This document shows positions 56,558-64,000 of a stretch of 64,000 bases of DNA, one piece after another (positions within the stretch are counted from its first letter, which is position 1; every line of letters starts with the position of its first letter). Under the pieces are notes generated by a model. The model saw only the letters and a list, made by a program, of their open reading frames with translations. It was not told where the DNA came from and did no database searches. The stretch is from contig NZ_KB899382.1 of the NCBI RefSeq assembly GCF_000378185.1, positions 62,001-126,000 on the forward strand, in the 5' to 3' direction. Source of the stretch: Salinimonas chungwhensis DSM 16280 (GTDB lineage Bacteria > Pseudomonadota > Gammaproteobacteria > Enterobacterales > Alteromonadaceae). Position numbers and translations under genes: made by a program.

Positions 56558-57688
56558 CTACGTAGTTGCCCGTATGCTTTGATAATACGCTAACGCCATT
56601 TCGACCAGGCGGCTTTTTTTGCGGCGAAACTCAAATAACAACGCACCTTGTTGATAAAGTGAATCAAGTGCTACATCCGCGTGAAGATACATGACGACAC
56701 CACGATCGTAGCATTCATCAACCAGACTGATAAAGCGGCGGACGGCGTCATCATTCACGCCCAAAGAAACCTGCCGTTCACCCGTTGCCCCGCCATCCTC
56801 GCTCACATCTTCCGTTCCTCTTGCTTTTATATGTTCGTAAGGTTCGCTACTTAATTGTGGAATATTGGAAAGCATCAGGGTTGGGAAGCGTTCTGCCAGC
56901 TCAATGTAATCGACGGTTGAGCGTGCTCCCTCGCATAACTCATGAAAATCAAACCACACTACCGATCGAGAACGTTTAACAACAGGAATTTCTCGCCGGT
57001 AAACAGAAATAGGTTCTTTGCTTACTGAGGTACTTTGCGTTTGTTGTTTAAATAACTGCTCGACTGGCGCAGGGTTGGCAACAAAATAAATTGGATTGTG
57101 AAACTGATGTCGATAACGATGATCACTACTTCCGTCCAAATGAATACCCTGCATATTTTTTTGCAACAGTACTATAGCAGGTTCAAAGCGTACCCTTTGT
57201 AACTGCTTTTGAAACAGGTCATTTATCGCGATGTTCGACGTTGCCACCATTACCACACCTTCCTCGAATAGTGCTTCCAGAAAGCCGCGCAATAGCATAG
57301 CATCACCAATATCGGATACAAAAAATTCATCAAAACACAATACCCGGCACTCGCCAGCCAACTGTTTTGCAATGTTTTTAAGCGGGTCTGCCTGGCCGGA
57401 CGACAAATTCAGTTCTTTATGCAGGCGCGCCATAAAACGGTGGAAGTGAAGACGAAGCGCCACGCCCTCCGGTAAGGAAGAATAAAAAAGATCCATCAAA
57501 AACGTTTTACCGCGACCGACACTACCCCACATGTAAACACCCAACTTATGGGACGACCGACGGTTATCAGTCTCGCTCAATCGGTGGTAAAGGTGATCTA
57601 ACGCTGCCAGGGCATCTTGCTGATTGTGGTCAAGGGTAATCTCATTTTTTTGTATTTTCTCTTGGTAGCGTTCGAGAGGTGATGGCAT
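56558..57688 (-). CDS. zapE: ZapE/AFG1-family cell-division ATPase
   Basis: A 376-residue AFG1-like AAA ATPase. The N terminus SPLERYQ is typical of ZapE, which stabilises or modulates the FtsZ ring under stress. Walker A is GSVGRGKT, Walker B is VLCFDEFFVSD, and sensor-like VMVATSNI follows. HFHRFMARLHKEL and YRREIPVVKRS are further family pieces. In many gammaproteobacteria zapE stands beside rplM-rpsI; here it lies in an accessory region with broken genes and is bracketed by an inverted 11-bp motif, so it could be a second copy or have been moved. Confidence 0.92.
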   Translation of the reverse strand: MPSPLERYQEKIQKNEITLDHNQQDALAALDHLYHRLSETDNRRSSHKLGVYMWGSVGRGKTFLMDLFYSSLPEGVALRLHFHRFMARLHKELNLSSGQADPLKNIAKQLAGECRVLCFDEFFVSDIGDAMLLRGFLEALFEEGVVMVATSNIAINDLFQKQLQRVRFEPAIVLLQKNMQGIHLDGSSDHRYRHQFHNPIYFVANPAPVEQLFKQQTQSTSVSKEPISVYRREIPVVKRSRSVVWFDFHELCEGARSTVDYIELAERFPTLMLSNIPQLSSEPYEHIKARGTEDVSEDGGATGERQVSLGVNDDAVRRFISLVDECYDRGVVMYLHADVALDSLYQQGALLFEFRRKKSRLVEMALAYYQSIRATT

Positions 57689-58243
57689 TTAACTGACAGA
57701 TTGGTTGAAAGTGCCGCCCATGTTACTCCGCGAGTAGGTTTGAAAGAAACCATAAAGTGAATTGCGACTGATTTCTCAGGGATCACGTTAAGTATATTCA
57801 TTTTCGTTTATGGCGTAAAAAAGCCTGAAACCGTTTCGATTAAACAGGAGAAAGGTGCTGACAAAATAATCGGCAAGGCCACCCCTCAATGCTAAATAAG
57901 GTAGAGAAAGTGACTGTCCTATAGAGGTTCCTCAGCCTGAAATAGCAACCTGTCTTCCTATCGGTGCCGACGATGTTCATGACAGCTGCCCATTTGCTTA
58001 TCGTTGCTCCAAAATAATGTTCTGCGTACACAGCGAGACACACAGTGGTAGTAAGGGGTATTGATAGATTTAAAAGGTACTTACAGGGTCTGGGCATGAA
58101 GTTAGACAAAGTGTAGTTGGATTTTTCAATTGAGCAGGAGTTAGCTCAGAATCTAACTGTACATCAGCAGAGGAAGAAACTATGCTACTTGTCCTGAGGC
58201 CAATTAACGGGCGAACGGCGCACATAAAATGTGAATGTTGGGT
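57689..58243. other. Intergenic region, about 550 bp
   Basis: No gene is supported. It contains the second copy of the GGACAGTCACT motif. A plus-strand ATG near 58181 has GAGGAAG in front and a 43-codon frame, but it runs antisense into the zinc-ribbon gene and looks accidental. Confidence 0.5.
57909..57919 (-). repeat. GGACAGTCACT motif, copy 2
   Basis: AGTGACTGTCC on the plus strand, the reverse complement of copy 1 at 56348-56358. Confidence 0.35.
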
Positions 58244-58543
58244 TCAGCGCCTAACTTGGGCAAGTGTGGTGAACGGAAAGCCAAGTCGCGCTGTACACAT
58301 GCAAACACTGTAACCTAAAAAAAGCTTCAAGTAGTTGTGAATGTCAGTAGTTAAAAGTTCATCGAAAAGGAGCCAGGCGGGCACACCCAAAATACACGTT
58401 GCGAGCACAGCTGAAAAAATGCTGACGGTTAACGTAGTGCCACAGGTTTGGCACGTAATTGTATCTTGTACTAATAGCTTCTTTTTCGCGGGCAGCCCGA
58501 TATTATTTTTGCAACAAGGACAATGACTCTCATTTATACGCAT
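58244..58543 (-). CDS. Small zinc-ribbon membrane protein next to a GG-leader peptide
   Basis: A 99-residue protein. Its first 37 residues form a zinc ribbon with two CxxC pairs (CPCC and CQTC), followed by two membrane spans (about 41-64 and 71-88) and a short basic tail. I do not know the family. It starts 49 bp after the stop of the double-glycine peptide gene on the same strand, in the place where class II bacteriocin loci carry a small membrane immunity protein, so immunity is one hypothesis. It ends within the overlap of a 7-bp inverted repeat. Confidence 0.65.
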   Translation of the reverse strand: MRINESHCPCCKNNIGLPAKKKLLVQDTITCQTCGTTLTVSIFSAVLATCILGVPAWLLFDELLTTDIHNYLKLFLGYSVCMCTARLGFPFTTLAQVRR

Positions 58544-58592
58544 TGTTAGGCTCCAAATATGAGCGCACGACCAAAGCCGTGCGCTATTTCAG

Positions 58593-58766
58593 CTAGGGAA
58601 TCACTGACTTGGCGCCGTCGTACAAGGCTCCGCCAGCCATAGCTTGTGAAACAAACCGTACAGTTCTATACGAACGATAAGCCCATACTGCTCCCACACC
58701 TACCCAGTAAAGCGCGACTATTCCGCCACTAATATCATTCATTTCCTCAACAGCTAGTTCTCTCAT
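58593..58766 (-). CDS. Double-glycine-leader peptide precursor (57 aa)
   Basis: A 57-residue precursor too short for usual gene callers. Leader (MRELAVEEMNDISGG): Leu at -12, Glu at -8, Met at -7, Ile at -4, Gly at -2/-1, a textbook C39-peptidase cleavage signal. The 42-residue core (IVALYWVGVGAVWAY, then RSYRTVRF) has an aromatic hydrophobic half and a basic half, like bacteriocin or microcin V-type peptides. AGGGAT stands 8 bases before the ATG (58766); another ATG 5 bases up is out of frame. A zinc-ribbon membrane protein gene follows. No exporter is in the window, so export would need one encoded elsewhere. Confidence 0.75.
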   Translation of the reverse strand: MRELAVEEMNDISGGIVALYWVGVGAVWAYRSYRTVRFVSQAMAGGALYDGAKSVIP

Positions 58767-59205
58767 TTCATATCCCTATTCATTAAAACTCCATGGGCCG
58801 CTAACTATATATTTATTAGCGAAATAAAATTTACTGAAGCTTAGGTATAATGTAACTGAACTATTGTTCAATATTTTGATTTTGGTTAATTCTGGTGCTA
58901 AATCGTACGACAACTATAGCTGTCGTTTGGAACTCCAGTCTTTCACCAGGAAGTTGTCTACTTCGTAAACCAAGCTTTTTTGCATTGAGAAGGTGAAACA
59001 CGGCCTGTATAAGAACCCCGTTTTCTGGAATTGTAAAAATCTCCATAAAATTCCAAACAGTGATGCTGATTATCAAACCAGGGAAGGTTCACAGTAATTA
59101 GCCTTCAACGCACGAGAAGAACTCAGTCGAAAAGAACATCTTTAGTTGACGGTACACAAAAAATTAACATAGTATTGTAATATAATATCATGTTTAGGTT
59201 TGTTT
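58767..59205. other. AT-rich intergenic region, about 440 bp
   Basis: Lies between the GG-leader gene and the GH2 gene, which are divergent, and must hold both promoters. A minus-strand frame of 71 codons at 58861-59076 has no ribosome binding site or family match. Confidence 0.5.
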
Positions 59206-61059
59206 ATGAAAATGCTACGAATAGTCCTACATTGCTTATTCTTTACCTCTCTTTGTTTCTTTTCTATCGTGGCTTCGGCTACCAGTACATTGAACAGTGT
59301 TTACAGTCGAGATACCACCAGCTTAAACGGGGAGTGGCAATATATCGTCGATCCCTACAAAACCGGATTTTATGACTACCGTTTCAAGGAGATGTCGGAG
59401 GATAATCCGGCCGCTTACTGGAACATCAATACCTCGACCGACAAATCAAAGCTTATAGAGCACGGCTATAGTGATAGCAATACGCTGCAGGTTCCCGGTG
59501 ACTGGAATTCTCAGGAAGAAAAGTTTTTATATTATGAAGGCACGGTGTGGTATAAAAAATCTTTCGACTACGAAAAAAAGCATCAGGATAACCTGCTATT
59601 TGTTTACTTCGCAGCGGTAAACTATGAGGCCGATGTTTACCTGAACGGTGAGAAACTTGGCAACCACGTGGGTGGCTTTACCCCATTTCAGTTTGCTATC
59701 CCGTCATCTCTGTTGCGTTCTAAAGACAACCATCTAGTAGTAAAAGTTGATAATGAACGAGCTAAAGATGCTGTACCGACAGTTAATACAGACTGGTGGA
59801 ATTACGGCGGCATTACCCGTGATGTAATGCTGGTCGAAACGCCTTCTACCTATATTCAGAGTTACGAATTAAAACTTGAGCCTACTGACGAAACTGGCGC
59901 TCAACGTCGTAACGCGACTATTAGCGGGCAGGTCAGCCTGGGTAATGCCAAAAAACAAGAGCAGGTTACTATCCGAATTCCTGAGTTGAATTTAACTAAA
60001 AAAGTAAATTATCAAGGCGAAAATACGGCGTTTGAATTTTCCGTCCCTCACTTAACATTATGGTCAGATACGAACCCAAAACGCTACGAAGTGGCAATCG
60101 AAACCCAATATGAAACTATTAAAGATAAAATTGGCTTTCGCACCATTGAGGTGGTGGGAAATAAGATTTTGCTTAATGGCGAACCTATTTTCTTACGTGG
60201 TATCTGCCTGCATGAAGAAATTGCACCAGAGATCCGCCGGGCGAATTCCCCGGAAGACGCAGAGTTTCTGCTAGGGGCCGCCGAAGAGTTAAACGTCAAC
60301 TTTGTGCGTTTGGCACACTATCCTCACAATGAACATATCGTGCGAAAAGCTGACGAAATGGGTTTGTTGGTGTGGTCCGAAATTCCGGTTTACTGGACGA
60401 TCGATTTTAGCAGTGAAGCCGTGTTAAATAATGCAAAAAATCAGTTACGTGAGATGATATCGCGTGACCAAAATAGAGCCAGCGTTATTGTATGGTCAGT
60501 AGGAAACGAAACACCCGTTTCAGACACACGCACGACCTTCATGAAAGCACTGATTGATGAGGCTAGGGCACTGGACGACAGTCGTTTAATTTCCGCAGCT
60601 CTGGAAGTGCATTACAACGAAGGTATGAATACTATAAATGATCCTCTTGGCGAGTTTACCGATGTAGTCTCAGTTAACGAATATCTGGGATGGTATGTTG
60701 GGCTACCCGAAGATACCCGTACCGCAAAATGGGAATCAGTGTACGATAAACCATTGTTGATCAGCGAAACCGGTGCTGGCGCCAAGCAAGGCTTTCATGC
60801 TGATAAGCAAACTCGTTGGAGTGAGGAATTCCAGGCAGCCTACTACCGAGGTCAGATCGCTATGATGGAAGAGATGCCCGAAGGCTTCAGTGGTATCACG
60901 CCCTGGGTGCTTTTTGACTTTCGTTCACCGAAAAGGAACCACCCAGGCATACAGGAGGGCTGGAATAGAAAAGGACTGATTAGTAACGAAGGTGAGAAAA
61001 AGCAGGCATTTCAGATTCTAAAAAATTATTACGATCGCATCGAGAAGGCTTCTGAATAA
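59206..61059 (+). CDS. GH2-family glycosidase, beta-glucuronidase/galactosidase-like, exported
   Basis: About 617 residues with a signal peptide (ending near VASA). Glycoside hydrolase family 2: sugar-binding domain (LQVPGDWNSQ, YEGTVWYKKSF, VYLNGEKLGNHVGGFTPF), Ig-like middle domain and a TIM barrel. The acid/base is Glu435 (SVGNETPV) and the nucleophile Glu521 (LISETGAGA). The arrangement is closer to beta-glucuronidase than to LacZ, but galactosidase or mannosidase activity is possible. The ATG at 59206 is preferred to the TTG at 59200. A strong terminator follows. It is a single gene, without other sugar genes nearby. Confidence 0.9.
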   Translation: MKMLRIVLHCLFFTSLCFFSIVASATSTLNSVYSRDTTSLNGEWQYIVDPYKTGFYDYRFKEMSEDNPAAYWNINTSTDKSKLIEHGYSDSNTLQVPGDWNSQEEKFLYYEGTVWYKKSFDYEKKHQDNLLFVYFAAVNYEADVYLNGEKLGNHVGGFTPFQFAIPSSLLRSKDNHLVVKVDNERAKDAVPTVNTDWWNYGGITRDVMLVETPSTYIQSYELKLEPTDETGAQRRNATISGQVSLGNAKKQEQVTIRIPELNLTKKVNYQGENTAFEFSVPHLTLWSDTNPKRYEVAIETQYETIKDKIGFRTIEVVGNKILLNGEPIFLRGICLHEEIAPEIRRANSPEDAEFLLGAAEELNVNFVRLAHYPHNEHIVRKADEMGLLVWSEIPVYWTIDFSSEAVLNNAKNQLREMISRDQNRASVIVWSVGNETPVSDTRTTFMKALIDEARALDDSRLISAALEVHYNEGMNTINDPLGEFTDVVSVNEYLGWYVGLPEDTRTAKWESVYDKPLLISETGAGAKQGFHADKQTRWSEEFQAAYYRGQIAMMEEMPEGFSGITPWVLFDFRSPKRNHPGIQEGWNRKGLISNEGEKKQAFQILKNYYDRIEKASE

Positions 61060-61517
61060 ATTAGAATAAAAATCGAAGGTTTATCCATACAATAAAGGCA
61101 GCTTAAGGTAAATATTTCCTTAGCTGCCTTTATTGTAAATTACATTCAAAATGTATCGGTTTTGTATTTTCACGCCTAATATATTAGTGGGAGAGGTCAA
61201 ATAAGAATCACATTGTTTGCGGACGCTTACCGACAAATTCTCGTAGTCTGCAATAGTCACGGTTTCATGCAAATACCGGGCGGGCACGTAACTTCCCCGT
61301 CCTGAAAATTATTTGATCTCATATCCGCTTGTTAATGCGCGGTTTTCTCATCACCTAACCAAGAGTGGTGTATTTATCTGAATATGTAACTGCGCCTATT
61401 TTTTTCTGTTACTGAGGACAGGTGAAATATATCTTCAAGGCATATTAATATAACCCTGATGGCTTCAGTCAAAATGTGTCATCAGCGATCTAAGTTTCAT
61501 TGTCTTTTAAATTATTA
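61060..61517. other. Intergenic region, about 450 bp
   Basis: Contains the GH2 terminator and then about 350 bp of AT-rich sequence with no supported gene, probably the promoter region of the following small peptide gene. Confidence 0.5.
61088..61137. terminator. Strong bidirectional terminator after the GH2 gene
   Basis: TACAATAAAGGCAGCTTAAGG pairs with CCTTAGCTGCCTTTATTGTA with one bulged base and a 9-nt loop; the A/T-rich stem base serves as U tract in both directions. Confidence 0.85.
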
Positions 61518-61793
61518 ATGGATATTTATATGTTTAGGGAAAAAAGCGAACAGTGTGGTTTAACTAACAATAGAAATAACAGCATTTCATTCAAAGTTTT
61601 GGATGATGATGGCGTTGCAGCAGTTAGCGGTGGCATTAGTCAATCAACTCAAATTGCCTCACAAATGGCATTCGTTGGTAGCGGAATTGGACTTTACGCT
61701 GCGGGGATCGCGCTTGCCCCATTTGGTGCGGCGCTATTTGTAGGTACTAGTCTCGCCCTCACAGGCTCATACTTGTATCACAACTGGCCATAA
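61518..61793 (+). CDS. Double-glycine-leader peptide precursor (91 aa)
   Basis: A bacteriocin/microcin-like precursor. The leader ends KVLDDDGVAAVSGG: Leu at -12, Val at -7 and -4, Ser at -3, Gly at -2/-1; position -8 is Gly instead of the usual Glu. The leader is long (39 residues from this ATG). The core of 52 residues (from ISQSTQIASQM) is uncharged, rich in Gly, Ala, Leu and Phe (GIGLYAAGIALAPFGAALF) and ends in YLYHNWP, a membrane-active look. No clear ribosome binding site precedes any start; TTG at 61500 and ATG at 61530 are alternatives. A 47-codon membrane-protein gene follows at 66 bp. Confidence 0.72.
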   Translation: MDIYMFREKSEQCGLTNNRNNSISFKVLDDDGVAAVSGGISQSTQIASQMAFVGSGIGLYAAGIALAPFGAALFVGTSLALTGSYLYHNWP

Positions 61794-61859
61794 TTATTCA
61801 TAAGCGCTCATGCTAGTTACCCGTTTCTCACGAAGCGGGTACATGAAAAGGAACCAACA

Positions 61860-62003
61860 GTGATTTTTAAGGAAGATGTTCAGTGCGTTGATTTTTCGAA
61901 TCGGGATATAAAGCGCGCTTTTGTATCTGGGCTGATGATTGGCGTGTCTGGAGTTTTTATTCTGCTAGGTATAAAAGAGATGATAGTTTTGATACTTAGC
62001 TAA
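61860..62003 (+). CDS. 47-aa single-span membrane protein, possible immunity protein
   Basis: A short gene below usual length cut-offs. GTG start with AAGGAA 6 bases before it. The protein has a charged N-terminal half (about 1-19, FSNRDIKRA) and one hydrophobic span (about 21-46, GLMIGVSGVFILLGI), ending in VLILS. Its position right after a double-glycine peptide gene is that of an immunity protein in bacteriocin loci. There is no sequence proof of that role. Confidence 0.55.
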   Translation: MIFKEDVQCVDFSNRDIKRAFVSGLMIGVSGVFILLGIKEMIVLILS

Positions 62004-62311
62004 TAACATGTGTCATGTTTACGTAAACTGCTAATTTTTGTCAACAGCAGCGTATATGCAAAACATCAATTAGGCGGTGGATTTTGGATGAGAAAGTGTC
62101 TTTTAGTGCCAAGCGGTGTAAATGATTTGGTGGAGTGGATAGCAAGAAACCGTGTAGGATTACGCTGAGTATTAATTTACATTTTTCTTGCGCTGCACCA
62201 TTAGCTTTTTAAAGCTGAGGTGGCTTTAAATTCCGTTTCGATTCCGGAAGTCAATACACGTCGTTCAGCATGCTTATAACCTGAAAAGGCTCGAAGCAGG
62301 TTGCATAAACT

Positions 62312-62345
62312 CCAGACACAAAAAAACCGACCTACGTAGGCTTAT
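62312..62345 (-). terminator. Rho-independent terminator of the former tRNA gene
   Basis: On the minus strand the palindromic CCTACGTAGG is followed by TCGG and a run of eight T residues. It stands just downstream of the tRNA-Leu fragment in the same orientation, as a native tRNA terminator would. Confidence 0.6.
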
Positions 62346-62374
62346 TTGTCTCTTTCCTGTAGACTTGAAAAGAG

Positions 62375-62458
62375 TGGTACCAGTGGGCGGACTTTAGGTT
62401 GGTCGCCACGCGATGGGCCGACACTCGGACGCCACGCCCGAAGGCAACGGATTTTGAA
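62375..62458 (-). pseudogene. Truncated and interrupted tRNA-Leu 3' half
   Basis: Read on the minus strand, this is the 3' half of a leucine tRNA: anticodon loop TTCAAAA (CAA anticodon), anticodon-stem 3' side, the long variable arm GCCTTCGGGCGTGG, then T-arm and acceptor end finishing CTGGTACCA with encoded CCA. The 5' half is missing. The T-arm region is interrupted by about 26-30 bases lying between two copies of CGCCACGC (62404-62411 and 62430-62437). It cannot make a functional tRNA. Such 3' halves with the native terminator are what an element integrated into a tRNA gene leaves at its distal end. Confidence 0.65.
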
Positions 62459-62617
62459 ACGAAAGTGTATATTTTAATTTTCGAAAATCAATAGCTTGTA
62501 AGTTAAAAAGAACACTTTTCAAATACTTTGCAAGCAGAAATGATTTCCTTTTCGTTAAAATCTTTCTATCCGGTTAGGGGGCCTTGGATAGTTTCCACAC
62601 TAATTCTTCGGTTTTTC

Positions 62618-63155
62618 TCAAGTGTAAGGCTTCATGGCATCAACAACCTCTGTGTGAGTTAACGCGTTAGTAAAATCAGAGGTGAGTTTGAATACTAACC
62701 CTGTAAAGACTTCTAATGCTTGACGCTTGGTGTAGCCAGCACTTAAAGATTCATTTAATTTGTCGTCACCCATATGCCCTCGGTTGTCTAGAAGAGCTTT
62801 AGTAAAATCATGAAGTGCTTGAAGCTTAGTATCAGGTAATGCAGTGCCATTTCGCAATGCATCAATCGCTTCATCAGGTATTTTTGATGACTTCATCATC
62901 TACGTATGGCCTGGAACACAATAGCGACAATTACTTTCAAAGTTTGATGTCATAAAAACCACTTGCTGCTCAATTGGACTCAGCGTTGTGTCTCTCATGA
63001 ATGCTGTAAATGTGTCGTTGTAACGCTTTATAGTTTACCGGTGCTTCAGGCAAAATTTTTTGCAGATTGGGGGTCATTCCAAAACCGGCTAAAGATTGCT
63101 TCATCAAAGGTTTTGATTCTTTCGGGGCCGTATCAGGCTCGAAATATGTAAACAT
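62618..63155 (-). pseudogene. Carboxymuconolactone decarboxylase/AhpD-like gene, broken
   Basis: Remains of an AhpD-like peroxidase-family gene. The first part (ATG at 63155, MFTYFEPDTAPKESKP) runs to a frameshift near 62990; the next frame continues TTLSPIEQQVVFMTSNF and the active-site CRYC, but a TAG interrupts GHT-MMKSSKIPDEAIDALR where relatives have Trp. The last part has GYTKRQALEV and ends at 62618 with TGA in PYT, possibly another Trp-to-stop change, since the frame continues to 62600. With at least two lesions it is a pseudogene, not a sequencing slip. Its neighbour is a GST remnant. Confidence 0.85.
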
Positions 63156-63166
63156 AAATATTCTCT

Positions 63167-63337
63167 CTACTTTTTCACGTCAGTCTTAAAACGTTCTGCG
63201 TTTTCACGCTCTTGAGCTTCCACATCGCCTTTACCAAAGAAAGCCCAGAATTGCTTTGGAATTTCAAGAGCACGCTGTGTGGAGGGCCTCTCGTCAATTC
63301 TATCGAACCATGCTTGCAAGTCAGGCCTTACCAATTG
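63167..63337 (-). pseudogene. Glutathione S-transferase C-terminal remnant
   Basis: About 56 codons of a GST C-terminal domain (RPDLQAWFDRIDERPSTQRAL, then the long basic tail KGDVEAQERENAERFKTDVKK). The frame is closed upstream by a stop at 63338-63340, and the thioredoxin-like N-terminal domain is missing. It ends 12 bp before the broken carboxymuconolactone-decarboxylase gene, so they were probably an operon. Confidence 0.75.
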
Positions 63338-63461
63338 TTACACTTTCCGGTTTCCAGTTGCATTTATTCATCTTGTGCTCAAATAAAGCTTATTATATTG
63401 TGCACTCGTTTTTAGAAGCATCAAATAGATAACGGTATTAGCAATATAAAAAGGATTTATT

Positions 63462-64000
63462 ATGTTTGTTACTCGTACAGCCCTTTGCGTCCTCGCCCTA
63501 GCTACTCCTTCAGTTTTTGCCGAAACTAAGCCAATTAACCATGAAGTCAGCATTGGTTTCTCTGATGTCAGAGATGCAGACGATAATTTTATTGGTGCCA
63601 GCTATCGTCATTATTTTGATACGGTTAAAATCGGCGAGCAGGCTTATGCAATAAGTCCATACCTTCAGCGCAGCAACAACGTATCGGTAGACTATTTCGG
63701 CATTGATAATATCGACCAGTTTAATGTTACTGGGGAATGGTTTTCACAAGACGATTTAGTGGTAAGAGGCCGTTACGGAAGAACGACTGATGACTATAGA
63801 AATTACGATTCTACAGTACAGCGATTTGGAGTTGATGTCTCAAAGTTTGTTTCTGAAAATTGGGAAGTGGGAGCAGGCGTAGACTATTTCGATCTCGATT
63901 CAAGTTTCAAATCGTTTGATGGTGGAAGCGATGTGCAACGTTTTGGTGACTCTGAATTCAGCGCAAGTGTATTCGCTCGCTTTACAAGTTTCGGTTTCAA
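63462..64000 (+). CDS. Porin-like outer-membrane protein (3' partial)
   Basis: The window ends inside this gene; 179 codons are visible. It opens with a signal peptide (MFVTRTALCVLALATPSVFA) after an AAAGGA ribosome site, and then shows repeated strand pairs with alternating aromatics (HEVSIGFSDVRDAD, IGASYRHYFDTVKI, VRGRYGRTTDDYRNYD, WEVGAGVDYFDLDS) typical of putative porins of Shewanella/Alteromonas. The rest lies outside. Function beyond an outer-membrane barrel is not readable. Confidence 0.75.
   Translation, partial: MFVTRTALCVLALATPSVFAETKPINHEVSIGFSDVRDADDNFIGASYRHYFDTVKIGEQAYAISPYLQRSNNVSVDYFGIDNIDQFNVTGEWFSQDDLVVRGRYGRTTDDYRNYDSTVQRFGVDVSKFVSENWEVGAGVDYFDLDSSFKSFDGGSDVQRFGDSEFSASVFARFTSFGF

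Larger units (their letters stand above)
62004..62599. other. Gene-free stretch with a tRNA scar
   Basis: About 600 bp without an intact gene. It includes an ATG-led 26-codon frame near 62090 with no pattern, an AGCTTTTTAAAGCT palindrome near 62203, and the tRNA-Leu fragment and its terminator described separately. Confidence 0.5.

Noticed and set aside
58249..58551. GCCTAAC (58249-58255) and GTTAGGC (58545-58551) flank the zinc-ribbon gene like integron attC core sites.
   Set aside because: They are 7-bp matches about 300 bp apart on either side of a gene, with no internal attC folding between; attC sites are normally 57-141 bp. Probably chance.
58861..59076. Minus-strand 71-codon frame considered as an HlyD fragment near the GG peptide.
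   Set aside because: Only loose resemblance to an adaptor-protein C terminus; no ribosome site and no transporter sequence next to it.
1..64000. CRISPR arrays, rRNA genes, intact tRNAs, intact transposases or integrases.
   Set aside because: None were seen by reading the sequence on both strands; only a tRNA-Leu fragment was found.

Overview
The window looks like the chromosome of a marine, carbohydrate-using gammaproteobacterium of the Alteromonadaceae type (Alteromonas/Aestuariibacter relatives). This is inferred from gene content: a GH3/porin/sugar-MFS/chemoreceptor locus, TonB-dependent uptake, several chemoreceptors, a 7TMR-DISM diguanylate cyclase, a DddY-like DMSP lyase and SelO. No rRNA gene, CRISPR array or intact tRNA was seen.

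Layout. 1-5.4 kb: the 3' part of a CadC-like winged-helix/TPR regulator, a small exported protein with a TonB-box-like motif, and an MFS permease overlapping an AraC regulator. 5.6-12.6 kb: a glucoside locus made of a GH3 lipoprotein, a porin, a FucP/GluP-type sugar permease and a Cache chemoreceptor; an overlapping palindrome lies before the permease. 12.8-18.3 kb: a small beta-barrel protein, two exported esterases on the minus strand, a GH43 enzyme and a META+MliC lipoprotein. 18.5-22.3 kb: a soluble multi-PAS chemoreceptor and SelO. 23-38 kb: a modular secreted serine hydrolase, then an MFS permease, a MocR regulator with an extra C-terminal domain, a nitrilase, a TonB-dependent receptor coupled to a TPR-sulfotransferase, a LysR regulator and gabD-gabT, which together suggest uptake and catabolism of a nitrogen compound through GABA or a related amino acid. 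38-45 kb: a diguanylate cyclase, a DUF6314 protein, an EamA permease and a penicillin-acylase-family lipoprotein.

45-64 kb is accessory in character: AT-rich gaps, broken genes and small peptides. Three different double-glycine-leader peptide precursors lie here (about 46.9-47.1, 58.6-58.8 and 61.5-61.8 kb). Each is followed by a membrane protein gene: a rhomboid protease, a zinc-ribbon membrane protein, and a 47-residue single-span protein. No peptidase-containing ABC exporter is present, so they look like bacteriocin/microcin-like precursors with possible immunity or maturation partners, exported from elsewhere. The two smallest genes of this set are absent from ordinary long-ORF calling. 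Also here are the DddY-like DMSP lyase, a Cache chemoreceptor, an AI-2E-family transporter, a nuclease-fold trio (GIY-YIG, NYN-LOTUS and an Mrr-type gene with a frameshift in the loop of a perfect hairpin), ZapE away from its usual ribosomal-protein neighbours, and a GH2 enzyme. Near 62.4 kb lies the damaged 3' half of a tRNA-Leu gene with its terminator, which may be the scar of an integrated element. A decayed GST/carboxymuconolactone-decarboxylase pair and the start of another porin-like gene close the window.
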